From the NCBI RefSeq assembly GCF_002204795.1, contig NZ_NIXO01000043.1, positions 1 through 54,435 on the forward strand: a DNA stretch of 54,435 nt, in the 5' to 3' direction. Made by a program: the position numbers and the translations under genes. The notes beneath the pieces were generated by a model. It was given only the letters and a program-made list of their open reading frames with translations, was not told where the DNA came from and searched no databases. Below are positions 34,627 through 43,342 of this stretch, piece after piece. Source of the DNA: Pseudomonas sp. K2I15 (GTDB lineage Bacteria > Pseudomonadota > Gammaproteobacteria > Pseudomonadales > Pseudomonadaceae). Positions within the stretch are counted from its first letter, which is position 1; every line of letters starts with the position of its first letter.

Positions 34627-35549
34627 TTCGATGCCTCCTGGCTCATGTGGTGGACCACGTCATCCAGGCGCCCGGGTTCCAGGTTCAGGGCATTGATTTT
34701 CCAGCGGCGATGGGTGATCAGTGCACTGATGTGGGGGTAAATGATTTGCCCCGGCATGGCGAGCACAGTCACTGTGCCTGGGGTTTCGCGGTCTTGCTCA
34801 ATGCCGGCGACCCCGGGCAATACCGCCAGGGCCAGCAGATCCAGCGGCGTGTCTGCTGCAAGGGTGACAGCCTGGTAATGACGGGAACTGCGCAGCAATT
34901 CGGGCAGTGGAGTGTCTGCCACTAATCGACCGTCGGCGATCACCAAGGCCCTGTTACAAATGCCGCTCAGTTCTTCAGGCGTACGGGACGCGACAATGAT
35001 CGTCATCTCGTCGTTCAGCGACTTGATGAGCATTCTGACTTTGTGTTTCTGGTCGGCGTTCAGGCCTTCCGTTGGCTCATCGAGCAACAGCACGCTGGGG
35101 TCGTGCAGGATTGCCTGGGCGATGGCTACTTTGCGTTTCAACCCTGTCGGGAGGGTTTCGATCGGGCATTTGAGTATTCGCCAAAGTTCAAGTCGTGCGA
35201 TCGCGCGGTCAATCATCTTGCGTTTTTGCGCGCCGTGGAATCCGCGCACTTCAGCAATAAACTCAAGAAAGCCCTTCACCCTCATTGCAGTATGGCTCAG
35301 CAGTAGTTCTGGCTGATATCCCGTAATTTTCTTCGCCTGTAGCGTATTGAGGAGCATATCGTTACCGAATATTTTTATATGGCCTGAAGAGGGCGCAATC
35401 GAGCCTGATATCATTTTGATGATAGTGGTTTTACCCGAGCCATCATTTCCAAACAATCCCAGGCATTCCCGGGGTTGGGCGCTGAATGAAAAGTCATGGA
35501 TAATGCTTTTTCTGCCCATCTTTTTTGTCAGGCTCGTTATCTCGATCAT
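34623..35549 (-). CDS. GldA-like ABC transporter ATPase
   Basis: ATPase of 308 aa. Walker A is GNDGSGKTT (residues 34-42), the Q-loop is GYQPE, and Walker B is VLLLDEP with TEGLN after it. The signature is LPTGLKRK rather than LSGGQ, a degenerate form. An extra C-terminal domain of about 90 residues (after residue 210) is typical of GldA/NosF-like proteins. The ATG at 35549 lacks a clear Shine-Dalgarno. It is first in the operon and is divergent from the coiled-coil protein gene. Confidence 0.85.
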   Translation of the reverse strand: MIEITSLTKKMGRKSIIHDFSFSAQPRECLGLFGNDGSGKTTIIKMISGSIAPSSGHIKIFGNDMLLNTLQAKKITGYQPELLLSHTAMRVKGFLEFIAEVRGFHGAQKRKMIDRAIARLELWRILKCPIETLPTGLKRKVAIAQAILHDPSVLLLDEPTEGLNADQKHKVRMLIKSLNDEMTIIVASRTPEELSGICNRALVIADGRLVADTPLPELLRSSRHYQAVTLAADTPLDLLALAVLPGVAGIEQDRETPGTVTVLAMPGQIIYPHISALITHRRWKINALNLEPGRLDDVVHHMSQEASN

Positions 35550-35870
35550 TATGCTTTTCTACTGAATGTGTATGGCAAGGCTCGATTAATTCGATGCCTC
35601 GAATAACCTGCATGAGTGGCAGGTTGTGAATGTTCGAAAAGTCAAAATTTGAAATCTTTTTTGTTGGGGTGTGTCCGGTGTCGTACTGTTAAAAAATGGT
35701 ACGTTCAATAAACGGTATTGGAAACGCTGAGGAGCCTGAATAAGATAAGTCCTACGCGCCAAGCTATAGCTCGCTGAAACAATTGTTTTGTTTTTGATGC
35801 TTTAATTACGGTCGTTGTTTATTTGGCGTGTAGTTGAAGTTCTGCCAATTTGAAAGGGAGCCTGATCGTC
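35550..35870. promoter_or_regulatory. AT-rich divergent intergenic region of the gldA-like operon
   Basis: No gene is seen. The stretch separates the ABC operon from a divergent gene and must hold both promoters, though none is clear. Visible structure includes a perfect 7-base hairpin AACCTGC/GCAGGTT (35605-35625), a palindrome CGTAC/GTACG (35682-35703) around an A-rich loop, and several TCGA cores between 35582 and 35638. These may be regulator sites. Confidence 0.4.
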
Positions 35871-37088
35871 ATGCTGCTTCTACGTACCCTTGTTCTTGAA
35901 CAGTCCGGGCATGATGCGCCGGTCAACGGTGCACTGCTTTGTGGTTTTGCGGTGGCTCAGATTGCTTCAAACTTTCTTGCCTATAGCCTGGATGAAGAAA
36001 CAGAACCCGGTAGTTCACGGGTATACATTGCGGCGTTGCGTAAAAAGTCCGAACGGTACTTTCTGGGGGCGATTGATTCCAAGGAAGACCTGCAAATAGC
36101 GACCCATGTCTTCAAGCAAATCCTGACGCTCGCGGCGGCTCCCGGGGCAAAACCCGCAAGCGCCGGCGAGGCTCAGATTCCCTATCATTTCGTTGATCTG
36201 AAAGGCTGCAAACTGCCTCCCGCCAGGCCTGAAGACCATCACTCGCTGACGATCAAGAAATCCCTGGTGATGAAGGTGATTTCCCTGGGAACTTCGGCGC
36301 CGGGGTTGCCCGCTATCGAAAGCAACTCGCTGATCGTGCCGTCGATTCGTTTCTCCTCAAGGATGGTGTCTCCTCCAAGGGCCCCGGACCCTTCCGAGCC
36401 TGCATCACCATTGCCCGAGCCGGTGCCGCAAGTACGCGTGGATACGTTCGAGATAACCGAGCCCGTTGTTGAGTCTCAACCTCCACAAGTACCGGTCGCC
36501 GCGCCACCGCACGCTCCGGCAGCCCCACAGCCTGAACCTGCCCAACCAACGCCGCAGGCGCCCCCTGTACGGCAGGAGTCGCCCTCGTTGTTCGAGGTTG
36601 ACGATACGCTGGCCAATCTTGCCCGAGTGGCACAAGAGCTGACGCAGCAAAAGCTCACCGTGCTCAAGCAGGAGAAAGCGCTTGAGCAGATGCGACTCGA
36701 ACTGCGCCAGGAAAAGGCTGATATCGCGCAGGGGAGTCAACGGAGTGCCGAGCGAGTGGCTGAAAAAGAGGCTTCGCTGGAATTGTTGGCGCGCACGCTG
36801 GCCGCTCGTGAGGAAGATCTGGCTGGCGGTTCGGCGCTAAACCAAGCGGAGCAGCGTCGAATCGACGAGCGTGTGCGCTACCTGGAAAGCCAGGAGGCCC
36901 AGATGCACAACCGTGACCTGGCGGTTCGTCACAAGGAGCAACAGCTGGCGGCAGCACTGTTTCAGTTGCCGGTGCTGCGGGACAACCTGAGGGTTGCGCT
37001 ACAAACCCTGGATGAGTCGCTTGCATGGCTGGGCGAGAGTGGACGCAGCGAGCCTGACAGCGGCCCACTCCGTTCTGATGCAGACTGA
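35871..37088 (+). CDS. Unrecognised protein: N-terminal domain, Pro-rich linker, long coiled coil
   Basis: A soluble 405-residue protein that I do not recognise. Residues 1-140 form a compact domain (SSRVYIAALRKKSERYFLGAI, ATHVFKQILTLAA, IPYHFVDLKGCKLP). Residues about 165-235 are extremely rich in Pro, Ala and Glu. Residues about 240-385 are a strong coiled coil with heptad-like Leu spacing (ELTQQKLTVLKQEKALEQMRLELRQEKADI). The start at ATG 35871 has AAAGGGAG upstream. No signal peptide or membrane span is seen. Being divergent from the GldAFG-like operon suggests, but does not prove, a shared function. Confidence 0.7.
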   Translation: MLLLRTLVLEQSGHDAPVNGALLCGFAVAQIASNFLAYSLDEETEPGSSRVYIAALRKKSERYFLGAIDSKEDLQIATHVFKQILTLAAAPGAKPASAGEAQIPYHFVDLKGCKLPPARPEDHHSLTIKKSLVMKVISLGTSAPGLPAIESNSLIVPSIRFSSRMVSPPRAPDPSEPASPLPEPVPQVRVDTFEITEPVVESQPPQVPVAAPPHAPAAPQPEPAQPTPQAPPVRQESPSLFEVDDTLANLARVAQELTQQKLTVLKQEKALEQMRLELRQEKADIAQGSQRSAERVAEKEASLELLARTLAAREEDLAGGSALNQAEQRRIDERVRYLESQEAQMHNRDLAVRHKEQQLAAALFQLPVLRDNLRVALQTLDESLAWLGESGRSEPDSGPLRSDAD

Positions 37089-37236
37089 CGCTGGTTACCG
37101 GAATCCATCGGTGGGTCTGGCTACTTTCCTGTGTTCATTTATCATCGACCCCCACAGCCAACATTGGGCGTTAAATACGTTGTGCCTGATGCGGCAGCGG
37201 GCCTGAAAATGGAAACTTCCAGGGGATGTAGAGCTT

Positions 37237-37710
37237 TTGAGCACCAAGCTGATTACCAAAGAAGGTCATGAAGCCCTGAAAAAGGAGCTTGATTACCTGT
37301 GGCGAGAAAAGCGTCCTGATACCACCCGTAAAGTGACATGGGCCGCTTCCCTGGGGGACCGGAGCGAAAACGCCGACTACCAGTACAACAAGAAGCTGCT
37401 GCGGGAGATTGATCGCAGGGTGCGGTATTTGCGCAAGCGCCTGGAAGACATGCGCGTAGTCGAGTACATGCCAGAGCAGGAAGGGAAGGTATTTTTCGGT
37501 GCCTGGGTAGAAATCGAAAACGAGCAGGGCGAGACCAAGCGTTTTCGCATCGTGGGTTACGATGAGATCTATGAGCGCATGGACTACATCTCCATCGACT
37601 CACCCATGGCCCGTGCCTTGTTGCGCAAAGAAATGGATGACGAAGCGCTCGTGCAGACCCCAGGCGGCGAAGTGTGCTGGTGGATCACCGCTATCGAGTA
37701 TGTGAAGTAA
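37237..37710 (+). CDS. greB: Transcription elongation factor GreB
   Basis: Rescues backtracked RNA polymerase by stimulating transcript cleavage. The 157-aa protein has the N-terminal coiled-coil hairpin with the acidic tip SLGDRSENADYQYNKK and the C-terminal domain FFGAWVEIENEQGETKRFRIVGYDEI. The Asn/Tyr of ENADYQY and the overall length are diagnostic for GreB over GreA. The start is TTG at 37237, with AGGGGA near 37221-37226. It lies about 150 bases after the coiled-coil gene. Confidence 0.95.
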   Translation: MSTKLITKEGHEALKKELDYLWREKRPDTTRKVTWAASLGDRSENADYQYNKKLLREIDRRVRYLRKRLEDMRVVEYMPEQEGKVFFGAWVEIENEQGETKRFRIVGYDEIYERMDYISIDSPMARALLRKEMDDEALVQTPGGEVCWWITAIEYVK

Positions 37711-37715
37711 CAACG

Positions 37716-37755
37716 GATGGCCCGCACTCTCTGAAGAGCGCGGGCCATCTGCGTT
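37716..37755. terminator. Bidirectional terminator between greB and ybbP
   Basis: A long hairpin pairs GATGGCCCGC (37716-37725) with GCGGGCCATC (37740-37749), and continues inside as CTCT/AGAG around CTGA, with a single mismatch. It lies between convergent genes; a short T run follows on the plus strand. Confidence 0.8.
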
Positions 37756-37756
37756 T

Positions 37757-40267
37757 TCAGCCCTCGCGCAACACCGTCAACGGGCTGGCATTCAGCGCAC
37801 GGCGAGTGCCGAACACGCCGGCGCCGCCGATCAGCACGGCACCAATTACCGGCAGCAGCAACAGCCACGGATGCGGATGCCAAGTCAGGTCGAACGCATA
37901 GCGATATAGCACCAGCGTCACCAGTTCCGTACCCAGCGCCGCCAGCAAGCCACTGACCGCGCCCAGCAGCCCGAACTCGATACGGCGGGCTTTGACCAGC
38001 AACTTGCGCTCAGCACCCAGCGCCCGTAGCAGGGCACCTTGGCGAATGCGCTCGTCGAGGGTTGCCTGGAGTCCGGAGAACAACACCGCCATCCCCGCTG
38101 CCAGGACAAACAACAGCACGTACTCCACCGCCAGGGTGACCTGGGCCAAAATGCTGCGCAGTTGTTCAAGCAGCGCCTCCACTTGCAGGATGGTCACCGC
38201 CGGGAAGGCCCGCGACAGGTCGACGATCTGCTGGTCGTGGCCGGGCGCCAGGTAGAAGCTGGTCAGGTAGGTGGCCGGCAGGTCCTTCAAGGTGCCGGGC
38301 TGGAAGATCATGAAGAAGTTGGGCTGGAAGTTGTCCCAGTTGATTTCCCGCAGGCTGGTGACCCGTGCTTCACGGTTTTCCCCGCCGACGGTGAATACCA
38401 GATGATCGTTGAGCTTGAGTTTCAAGCTGTCAGCGACCTTGGCCTCTACCGAGACGCCTGGAATCTCGTCAGTCGGTTGCGCCGTCCACCAGGAGCCCGC
38501 TGTCAGCTTGTTACCCGGTGGCAGGTCGGCGGCCCAGGTCAGGCTCAAGTCGCGCTGTACCGCACGATCGCCGCTGGAGTCCTTGCTCACAATCTCCTGC
38601 ACTGGGGCGCCATTGATGCTGATCAATCGTCCCGGCACTACCGGATACAGCGGCGCAGAATGCGCCTGCAATTCCAGCAGGCGTGCACCGAAGGTGTCTT
38701 TGTCGGCGGGGAGGATGTTCAAGGCGAAATAGTTGGGGGCGTCCTTGGGCAACTGATTTTGCCAGGTGTCCAGCAACTCGCCACGCAGCAGCGCGATCAG
38801 TCCCATGGACAACAGGATCAGTCCGAATGCCAGTGACTGGCCCGCTGCCGCCAATGGATGACGCAGCAACTGGCCCAGCCCCAGGCGCCAAGGCAGGGAG
38901 GCCCGGGCCAGCAGGCGTCGCAGGCTTTGCAACAGCAGCAGGAGCAGGCCGCCGAGAACCAGCGCGGCAATCACTCCGCCGCCCAGCAGGGCGAAGGTCA
39001 GCACCAGGTCGAGGCTCAAGCGCCACATGATCAGGCCCAGGGCGAACAGCGCGGCACCGTAGACCATCCAGGTGCTGGAGGGGATCGGCAGCAGGTCGCG
39101 GCGCAGTACCCGAAGCGGTGGTACGCGACCCAGCGCGGCCAGTGGTGGCAAGGCGAAACCGGCGAGGGCGACCAGCCCGGTGCCGATCCCGGCAATGGCC
39201 GGCAACAGCCCGCCGGGCGGAACGTCTGCCGGCAGCAGGTCATGCAACAGCGCAAACAACCCCAGTTGCGCCAGCCAGCCGAGCAGGGCGCCGGTCAGGC
39301 TGGCCAGCAGCCCCAGCACTGCCAATTGCAGGCTGTACAGCAGCATGGTCTCGCGCCGCGACAACCCGAGGCAGCGCAGCAACGCACTGGCATCAAAGCG
39401 TCGGCTGGCGAAGCGGTTCGCCGAGAGCGCCACCGCCACGCCGGAGAGCAACACCGCCACCAGGCTGGCCATGTTCAGGTAACGCTCGGCTTTGCCCAGG
39501 GCGCCGCCGATCTGCTGGTTGCCGTCGCGGGCATCCTGCAGCCGTTGGTTGGCGGCCAAGCCTGGCTTGACCAGGTCGCGATAGGTTTGCAGCACGGTGC
39601 CGCCTTGCGGCGCGCGCCAGAGGTCGCGATAACTCACGCGGCTGCCGGGCTGCACCACGCCGGTGGCATCCAGGTCGGCCAGGTTGATCATCACCCTGGG
39701 CGTCAGGCTGTAGAAGTTGCCAGCGCGGTCCGGCTCGTAGGTCAGTACGCGGGCCAGGCGCAGGGTCTTCATGCCGACGTCGATGCTGTTGCCGATCTTC
39801 AGGCCCAGCGCCGTCAACAGCCGTGCTTCCACCCAGGCTTCACCGGGTTTGGGGCCACCGCCGGCGGTTTCTTCGCCGAAGGGTTCGGCGGCGCTCTTCA
39901 GCTCGCCGCGCAACGGGTACTCGTCGTTGACCGCCTTGATGCTGGAGAGCTGGATGCCATTGTCGGTGGCAATCACGCTGGAGAACTCCACGACCCTGGC
40001 GTGCTGCAAGCCCAGCTCGGTGCCACTCTGGATTTGCTCGGTGCGGGCGGGTGAACTGCCTTCCAGCACCAGGTCGGCCGCCAGGAACTCCGTGGCGCGC
40101 AACATCATGGCGCCGTTCAGGCGTGCACCGAAGTAACCGATGGCAGTGCTGGCGGCGACGGCCACCAGCAGGGCGAAGAACAGCACGCGCAACTCGCCTG
40201 CACGGGCATCGCGCAGCAGCTGGCGAAGGGCAAGGCTGAACAGGCGCAACAAGGGCAAACGTGCCAT
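37757..40267 (-). CDS. ybbP: FtsX-like ABC transporter permease YbbP
   Basis: Large MacB/FtsX-type permease of 836 aa with about ten spans, including paired FtsX domains (ALLVAVAASTAIGYFGARL and the C-terminal VLREG end). It works with the ATPase YbbA encoded upstream and does not appear to be a classic importer; these systems handle lipoproteins or lipids at the inner membrane, although the YbbAP substrate is unknown. The ATG at 40267 shares one base with the ybbA stop (TGATG). A TTG one codon earlier is also in frame. Confidence 0.9.
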   Translation of the reverse strand: MARLPLLRLFSLALRQLLRDARAGELRVLFFALLVAVAASTAIGYFGARLNGAMMLRATEFLAADLVLEGSSPARTEQIQSGTELGLQHARVVEFSSVIATDNGIQLSSIKAVNDEYPLRGELKSAAEPFGEETAGGGPKPGEAWVEARLLTALGLKIGNSIDVGMKTLRLARVLTYEPDRAGNFYSLTPRVMINLADLDATGVVQPGSRVSYRDLWRAPQGGTVLQTYRDLVKPGLAANQRLQDARDGNQQIGGALGKAERYLNMASLVAVLLSGVAVALSANRFASRRFDASALLRCLGLSRRETMLLYSLQLAVLGLLASLTGALLGWLAQLGLFALLHDLLPADVPPGGLLPAIAGIGTGLVALAGFALPPLAALGRVPPLRVLRRDLLPIPSSTWMVYGAALFALGLIMWRLSLDLVLTFALLGGGVIAALVLGGLLLLLLQSLRRLLARASLPWRLGLGQLLRHPLAAAGQSLAFGLILLSMGLIALLRGELLDTWQNQLPKDAPNYFALNILPADKDTFGARLLELQAHSAPLYPVVPGRLISINGAPVQEIVSKDSSGDRAVQRDLSLTWAADLPPGNKLTAGSWWTAQPTDEIPGVSVEAKVADSLKLKLNDHLVFTVGGENREARVTSLREINWDNFQPNFFMIFQPGTLKDLPATYLTSFYLAPGHDQQIVDLSRAFPAVTILQVEALLEQLRSILAQVTLAVEYVLLFVLAAGMAVLFSGLQATLDERIRQGALLRALGAERKLLVKARRIEFGLLGAVSGLLAALGTELVTLVLYRYAFDLTWHPHPWLLLLPVIGAVLIGGAGVFGTRRALNASPLTVLREG

Positions 40268-40950
40268 CAAGGCTCCAGGGGCGCGACCATCAGGCCGGCT
40301 TCAAGACGGATCAGGCGGCGGCAACGGTGGGCCAGGCGCTCGTCATGGGTCACCAGCACCAGGGTCGTGCCGCTCTCTTTGTTGAGTTCGAACAGCAGGT
40401 CGCTGATGCGCTCGCCGGTGTGGCTGTCGAGGTTGCCGGTGGGTTCATCGGCAAACAGCACATCCGGTTCGGCGGCAAACGCCCGGGCAATCGCCACCCG
40501 TTGTTGCTCGCCGCCCGAGAGTTGGCGCGGCGAATGGGTGAGGCGCTGGCCCAGGCCAACGCGCTCCAGCAGGTGTTTGGCACGCTCGCGGGCGTCCTTG
40601 CGGCCGTCCAGTTCCAGCGGCAGCATCACGTTTTCCAGGGCATTGAGGCTGTCGAGCAACTGGAAGGACTGGAACACAAAACCCACGTGCTCGGCGCGGA
40701 TGCGCGCGCGTTGATCTTCGTCAAGGGTACTCAGGGCTTGCCCGGCGAGGGTGACTTCGCCGCTGCTCGGCAGGTCGAGGCCGGCCAGCAGGCCCAGGAG
40801 GGTGGATTTGCCGGAACCGGAAGCGCCGACGATAGCCAGGCTATCGCCCTTGTTCAGTTCCAGGCTCAGTTCGTGCAGGATAGTCAGTTCACCTTCCGCG
40901 CTGGGAACCACTTTGCTAAGGTTTCGCGCGGTGAGAATGCTTGCGCCCAT
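40267..40950 (-). CDS. ybbA: ABC transporter ATPase YbbA
   Basis: ATPase of 227 aa of the LolD/MacB group. Walker A is GASGSGKST (residues 42-50), the signature is LSGGEQQRVAIARA, and Walker B is VLFADEPTGNLD. It is coupled to ybbP by TGATG. The start ATG is 10 bases from the divergent start of tesA, the same three-gene arrangement as in E. coli. Longer open frames extend upstream, but they run across tesA and are not credible. Confidence 0.92.
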   Translation of the reverse strand: MGASILTARNLSKVVPSAEGELTILHELSLELNKGDSLAIVGASGSGKSTLLGLLAGLDLPSSGEVTLAGQALSTLDEDQRARIRAEHVGFVFQSFQLLDSLNALENVMLPLELDGRKDARERAKHLLERVGLGQRLTHSPRQLSGGEQQRVAIARAFAAEPDVLFADEPTGNLDSHTGERISDLLFELNKESGTTLVLVTHDERLAHRCRRLIRLEAGLMVAPLEP

Positions 40951-40960
40951 GGAGAATCCA

Positions 40961-41566
40961 ATGCGAATGTGGTTTTTGAGTGCTGGCCTGGCCTTGATGT
41001 GCATGGCCCAGAACGCAGCGGCGGGTACAGTCCTGATCGTTGGCGATAGTATCAGTGCCGGTTTCGGACTGGATACCAGCAAAGGGTGGGTAGCGTTGTT
41101 GGGACAACGGCTCAAGAGCGAAGGTTTCGACGATAAAGTGGTCAACGCCTCCATCAGTGGCGACACCAGTGCCGGAGGCCTGGCGCGGCTGCCGGCGGCG
41201 CTTGCAGAGCATAAGCCGGACCTGGTGATCATTGAGCTGGGCGGCAATGATGGCTTGCGTGGGCAGCCGCCTGCGCAATTGAAACAAAATCTTGCATCGA
41301 TGATCGACCAGTCCAAGGCCGGCGGTGCCAAGGTACTGCTGTTGGGCATGCAGTTGCCGCCTAATTACGGCCCGAAATACACCACGGCGTTTGCCGAGGT
41401 ATACGGCGCCCTGGCCCAGGAAAAAAGCGTCCCGCTGGTGCCGTTTTTCCTGGAAGGAATCGGCGGCCATCCGGAGCTGATGCAGGCTGACCAATTGCAC
41501 CCGGCGGTTGGCGCGCAGGGCAAGTTGCTGGAAAATGTCTGGCCAACGCTAAAACCACTGCTATGA
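40961..41566 (+). CDS. tesA: Periplasmic thioesterase/lysophospholipase TesA
   Basis: SGNH/GDSL hydrolase of 201 aa with a signal peptide (MRMWFLSAGLALMCMAQNAAA). The nucleophile is Ser30 in GDSIS, the oxyanion residues are in GGND, and the catalytic Asp/His are in DQLHP near the C-terminus. It hydrolyses acyl-CoA, acyl-ester and lysophospholipid substrates in the periplasm. The GGAGA used as ribosome site lies inside the ybbA start region, so promoters of the two genes must lie within each other's coding sequence. Confidence 0.93.
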   Translation: MRMWFLSAGLALMCMAQNAAAGTVLIVGDSISAGFGLDTSKGWVALLGQRLKSEGFDDKVVNASISGDTSAGGLARLPAALAEHKPDLVIIELGGNDGLRGQPPAQLKQNLASMIDQSKAGGAKVLLLGMQLPPNYGPKYTTAFAEVYGALAQEKSVPLVPFFLEGIGGHPELMQADQLHPAVGAQGKLLENVWPTLKPLL

Positions 41567-41624
41567 CGCTTTTCTAGCAGCGGTCTTTCGGCTAAGGTGG
41601 CGCCCCCCCGATCTGGAGCCCCCG

Positions 41625-41918
41625 ATGTCGCGTCCTGCCTGGTCCCTGTTTGCCTACCAACTGATCGAGCCTGACGAACAGCTGGATCTGTTCGCCTGCC
41701 AGGAAGTCCGGGTGCATCTGGTGACGCGTCAATTGGAGTTGGGCGGGTCCATCGACCGCACCCTCTGCGGTACTTTATTGCCTGCCCAGCCGCGCTGGTC
41801 TTCGGTGGATCGCTCGATCTTCCAGGATCAGCGTTTGTGCCCCTTGTGCCGGGCGATCCTGGAGTCGCAAAAACGCGGCACACCGCCGATCTGGCCAGAG
41901 CTGCGCTTCGAACTTTGA
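41625..41918 (+). CDS. Conserved Pseudomonas protein with CxxC motif
   Basis: A 97-residue protein starting MSRPAWSLFAYQLIEPDEQLDLFAC. It has four cysteines, two of them in CPLCR near residue 72, suggestive of metal binding or a thiol pair. It stands between tesA and the L,D-transpeptidase gene, as it does in P. aeruginosa. No signal peptide is seen. Function unknown. Confidence 0.65.
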   Translation: MSRPAWSLFAYQLIEPDEQLDLFACQEVRVHLVTRQLELGGSIDRTLCGTLLPAQPRWSSVDRSIFQDQRLCPLCRAILESQKRGTPPIWPELRFEL

Positions 41919-41989
41919 ATAGGGGTGCCCGCGGGCAGCCGTGTACAATCCATTTTTTACTACCCGTCGATCTGCGAAGGAATTCCCGG

Positions 41990-42958
41990 ATGTTGTCGCG
42001 CCTCTCCGTCGTCACCTGCTGCCTGTCTCTTGCTGCTCTCTGCGCGGCCGGTTCCGCTGCAGCCTTGCAGTTGCCTTTGCCGCCACCGGGTGAAGATATC
42101 GTTGGCCAGGTCCAGGTGATCAAGGCCAAGTACGAAGATACCTTCGCTGACCTTGGCACCACCTACGACCTGGGTTATTCGGAGATGGTCGCGGCCAACC
42201 CGGGCGTCGATGCGTGGTTGCCGGGAGCGGGTACCGAGATTGTGCTGCCGACACGTTTCATCCTGCCGCCCGGCCCGCGTGAAGGCATTGTGATCAACCT
42301 GGCGGAGTACCGGCTCTACTACTACCCCAAGGGCCAGAACGTGGTGTACACGTTCCCGTTGGGGATTGGCCGTGAAGGCTGGGGCTCGCCGGTGGCCCAC
42401 ACCACCATCACGGGCAAGATCCCGAACCCGACCTGGACCCCGCCAGCCTCGATCAAGGCCGAACACGCCGCCAACGGTGACCCGTTGCCCAACGTGGTGC
42501 CGGCTGGCCCGGACAACCCGCTGGGGCCGTTCAAATTCACCCTGGGCACGCCTGGTTACCTGATCCACGGCTCCAACATGAAGTTCGGCATTGGTACCCG
42601 TACCAGCCACGGTTGCTTCCGCATGTTCAACAACAACGTGCTGGAAATGGCCGATATGGTGCCGGTGGGCACGTCGGTGCGGATCATCAGCGACGCGTAC
42701 AAGTTTGGCGCTGCCGGTGGCAAGGTGTATCTGGAAGCCCATACGCCGTTGAACGACGATGGCACCCCGTCGGTGGTCGACAAGCACACCGCAGTGATCA
42801 ACGCGTTGCTCAAGCGCGAAGACCTGTCCAGTAACCTGCGGGTCAACTGGGACCAGGTGCGTGACGTGGTTGCCGCTGAAGACGGTATACCCACGGAAAT
42901 CGGTGTGCCGGGCGGGGCGCCGATGGTGTCGAGTACGCCGGTCGATCTGCAGCAATAA
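41990..42958 (+). CDS. L,D-transpeptidase, YkuD domain
   Basis: Periplasmic peptidoglycan enzyme of 322 aa. A signal peptide (MLSRLSVVTCCLSLAALCAAGSAAA) is followed by a LysM-like segment (TYDLGYSEMVAANPGVDAWLPGAG). The YkuD catalytic domain carries the motif HGS...TSHGCFRM with the nucleophile near Cys209. Enzymes of the ErfK/YbiS type attach Lpp-family lipoproteins to meso-diaminopimelate. It is convergent with the oprI lipoprotein gene, so OprI is an obvious candidate substrate. GAAGGA lies 8 bases before the start. Confidence 0.92.
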   Translation: MLSRLSVVTCCLSLAALCAAGSAAALQLPLPPPGEDIVGQVQVIKAKYEDTFADLGTTYDLGYSEMVAANPGVDAWLPGAGTEIVLPTRFILPPGPREGIVINLAEYRLYYYPKGQNVVYTFPLGIGREGWGSPVAHTTITGKIPNPTWTPPASIKAEHAANGDPLPNVVPAGPDNPLGPFKFTLGTPGYLIHGSNMKFGIGTRTSHGCFRMFNNNVLEMADMVPVGTSVRIISDAYKFGAAGGKVYLEAHTPLNDDGTPSVVDKHTAVINALLKREDLSSNLRVNWDQVRDVVAAEDGIPTEIGVPGGAPMVSSTPVDLQQ

Positions 42959-42972
42959 ACCTGCACGCCCCA

Positions 42973-43010
42973 TAACCCGTTATCGCCTTGCGCGGTGGCG
43001 GGTTTTTTAT
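42973..43010 (+). terminator. Terminator after the L,D-transpeptidase gene
   Basis: An imperfect hairpin between AACCCG (42974-42979) and CGGGTT (42999-43004) is followed by TTTTTT. It lies between convergent genes and is separate from the oprI terminator. Confidence 0.65.
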
Positions 43011-43037
43011 TGCCCGGCCATTAGTCAAATCACAGGC

Positions 43038-43069
43038 AAAAAAAAGCCGATCCAAGAATGGATCGGCTT
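43038..43069 (-). terminator. Terminator of oprI
   Basis: On the minus strand a perfect 10-base stem (43060-43069 pairing with 43044-43053, AAGCCGATCC) closes an ATTCTT loop and is followed by a run of T residues. It is a strong intrinsic terminator for the highly expressed oprI. Confidence 0.9.
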
Positions 43070-43090
43070 GATAACAACCCCGAAGGATTA

Positions 43091-43342
43091 TTACTTGCGG
43101 CTTGCTTTTTCAAGCATGCGCAGAGCGCGTTCGTTAGCTTCATCAGCAGTCTGTTGTGCTTTTTGAGCAGCAGCCAGAGCTTCATCAGCTTTACGATAGG
43201 CTTCGTCTGCACGAGCCTGGGAGCGAGCTGCTGCGTCTTCAGTTGCAGTCAGACGAGCTTCGGTTTCTTTGGAGACGCTGCTGCAACCGGTAGCCAGAAC
43301 TGCGGCCAGAGCCAGAGCAGAGAATTTCAGAACGTTGTTCAT
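43091..43342 (-). CDS. oprI: Major outer membrane lipoprotein OprI
   Basis: Braun-type murein lipoprotein of 83 aa. It has the lipoprotein signal MNNVLKFSALALAAVLATGC, then an all-helical mature part with regular Ala/heptad spacing that forms a trimeric coiled coil, and ends in KASRK. The C-terminal Lys is the site that is cross-linked to peptidoglycan in Lpp-type proteins. Start at 43342 with GGGG upstream; five residues of open extension are not needed. The neighbour L,D-transpeptidase may catalyse the link. Confidence 0.97.
   Translation of the reverse strand: MNNVLKFSALALAAVLATGCSSVSKETEARLTATEDAAARSQARADEAYRKADEALAAAQKAQQTADEANERALRMLEKASRK

Noticed and set aside
38858..40054. 398-codon plus-strand frame opposite ybbP
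   Set aside because: Antisense shadow of a conserved permease gene; rich in Gln, Gly and Arg, with no domain.
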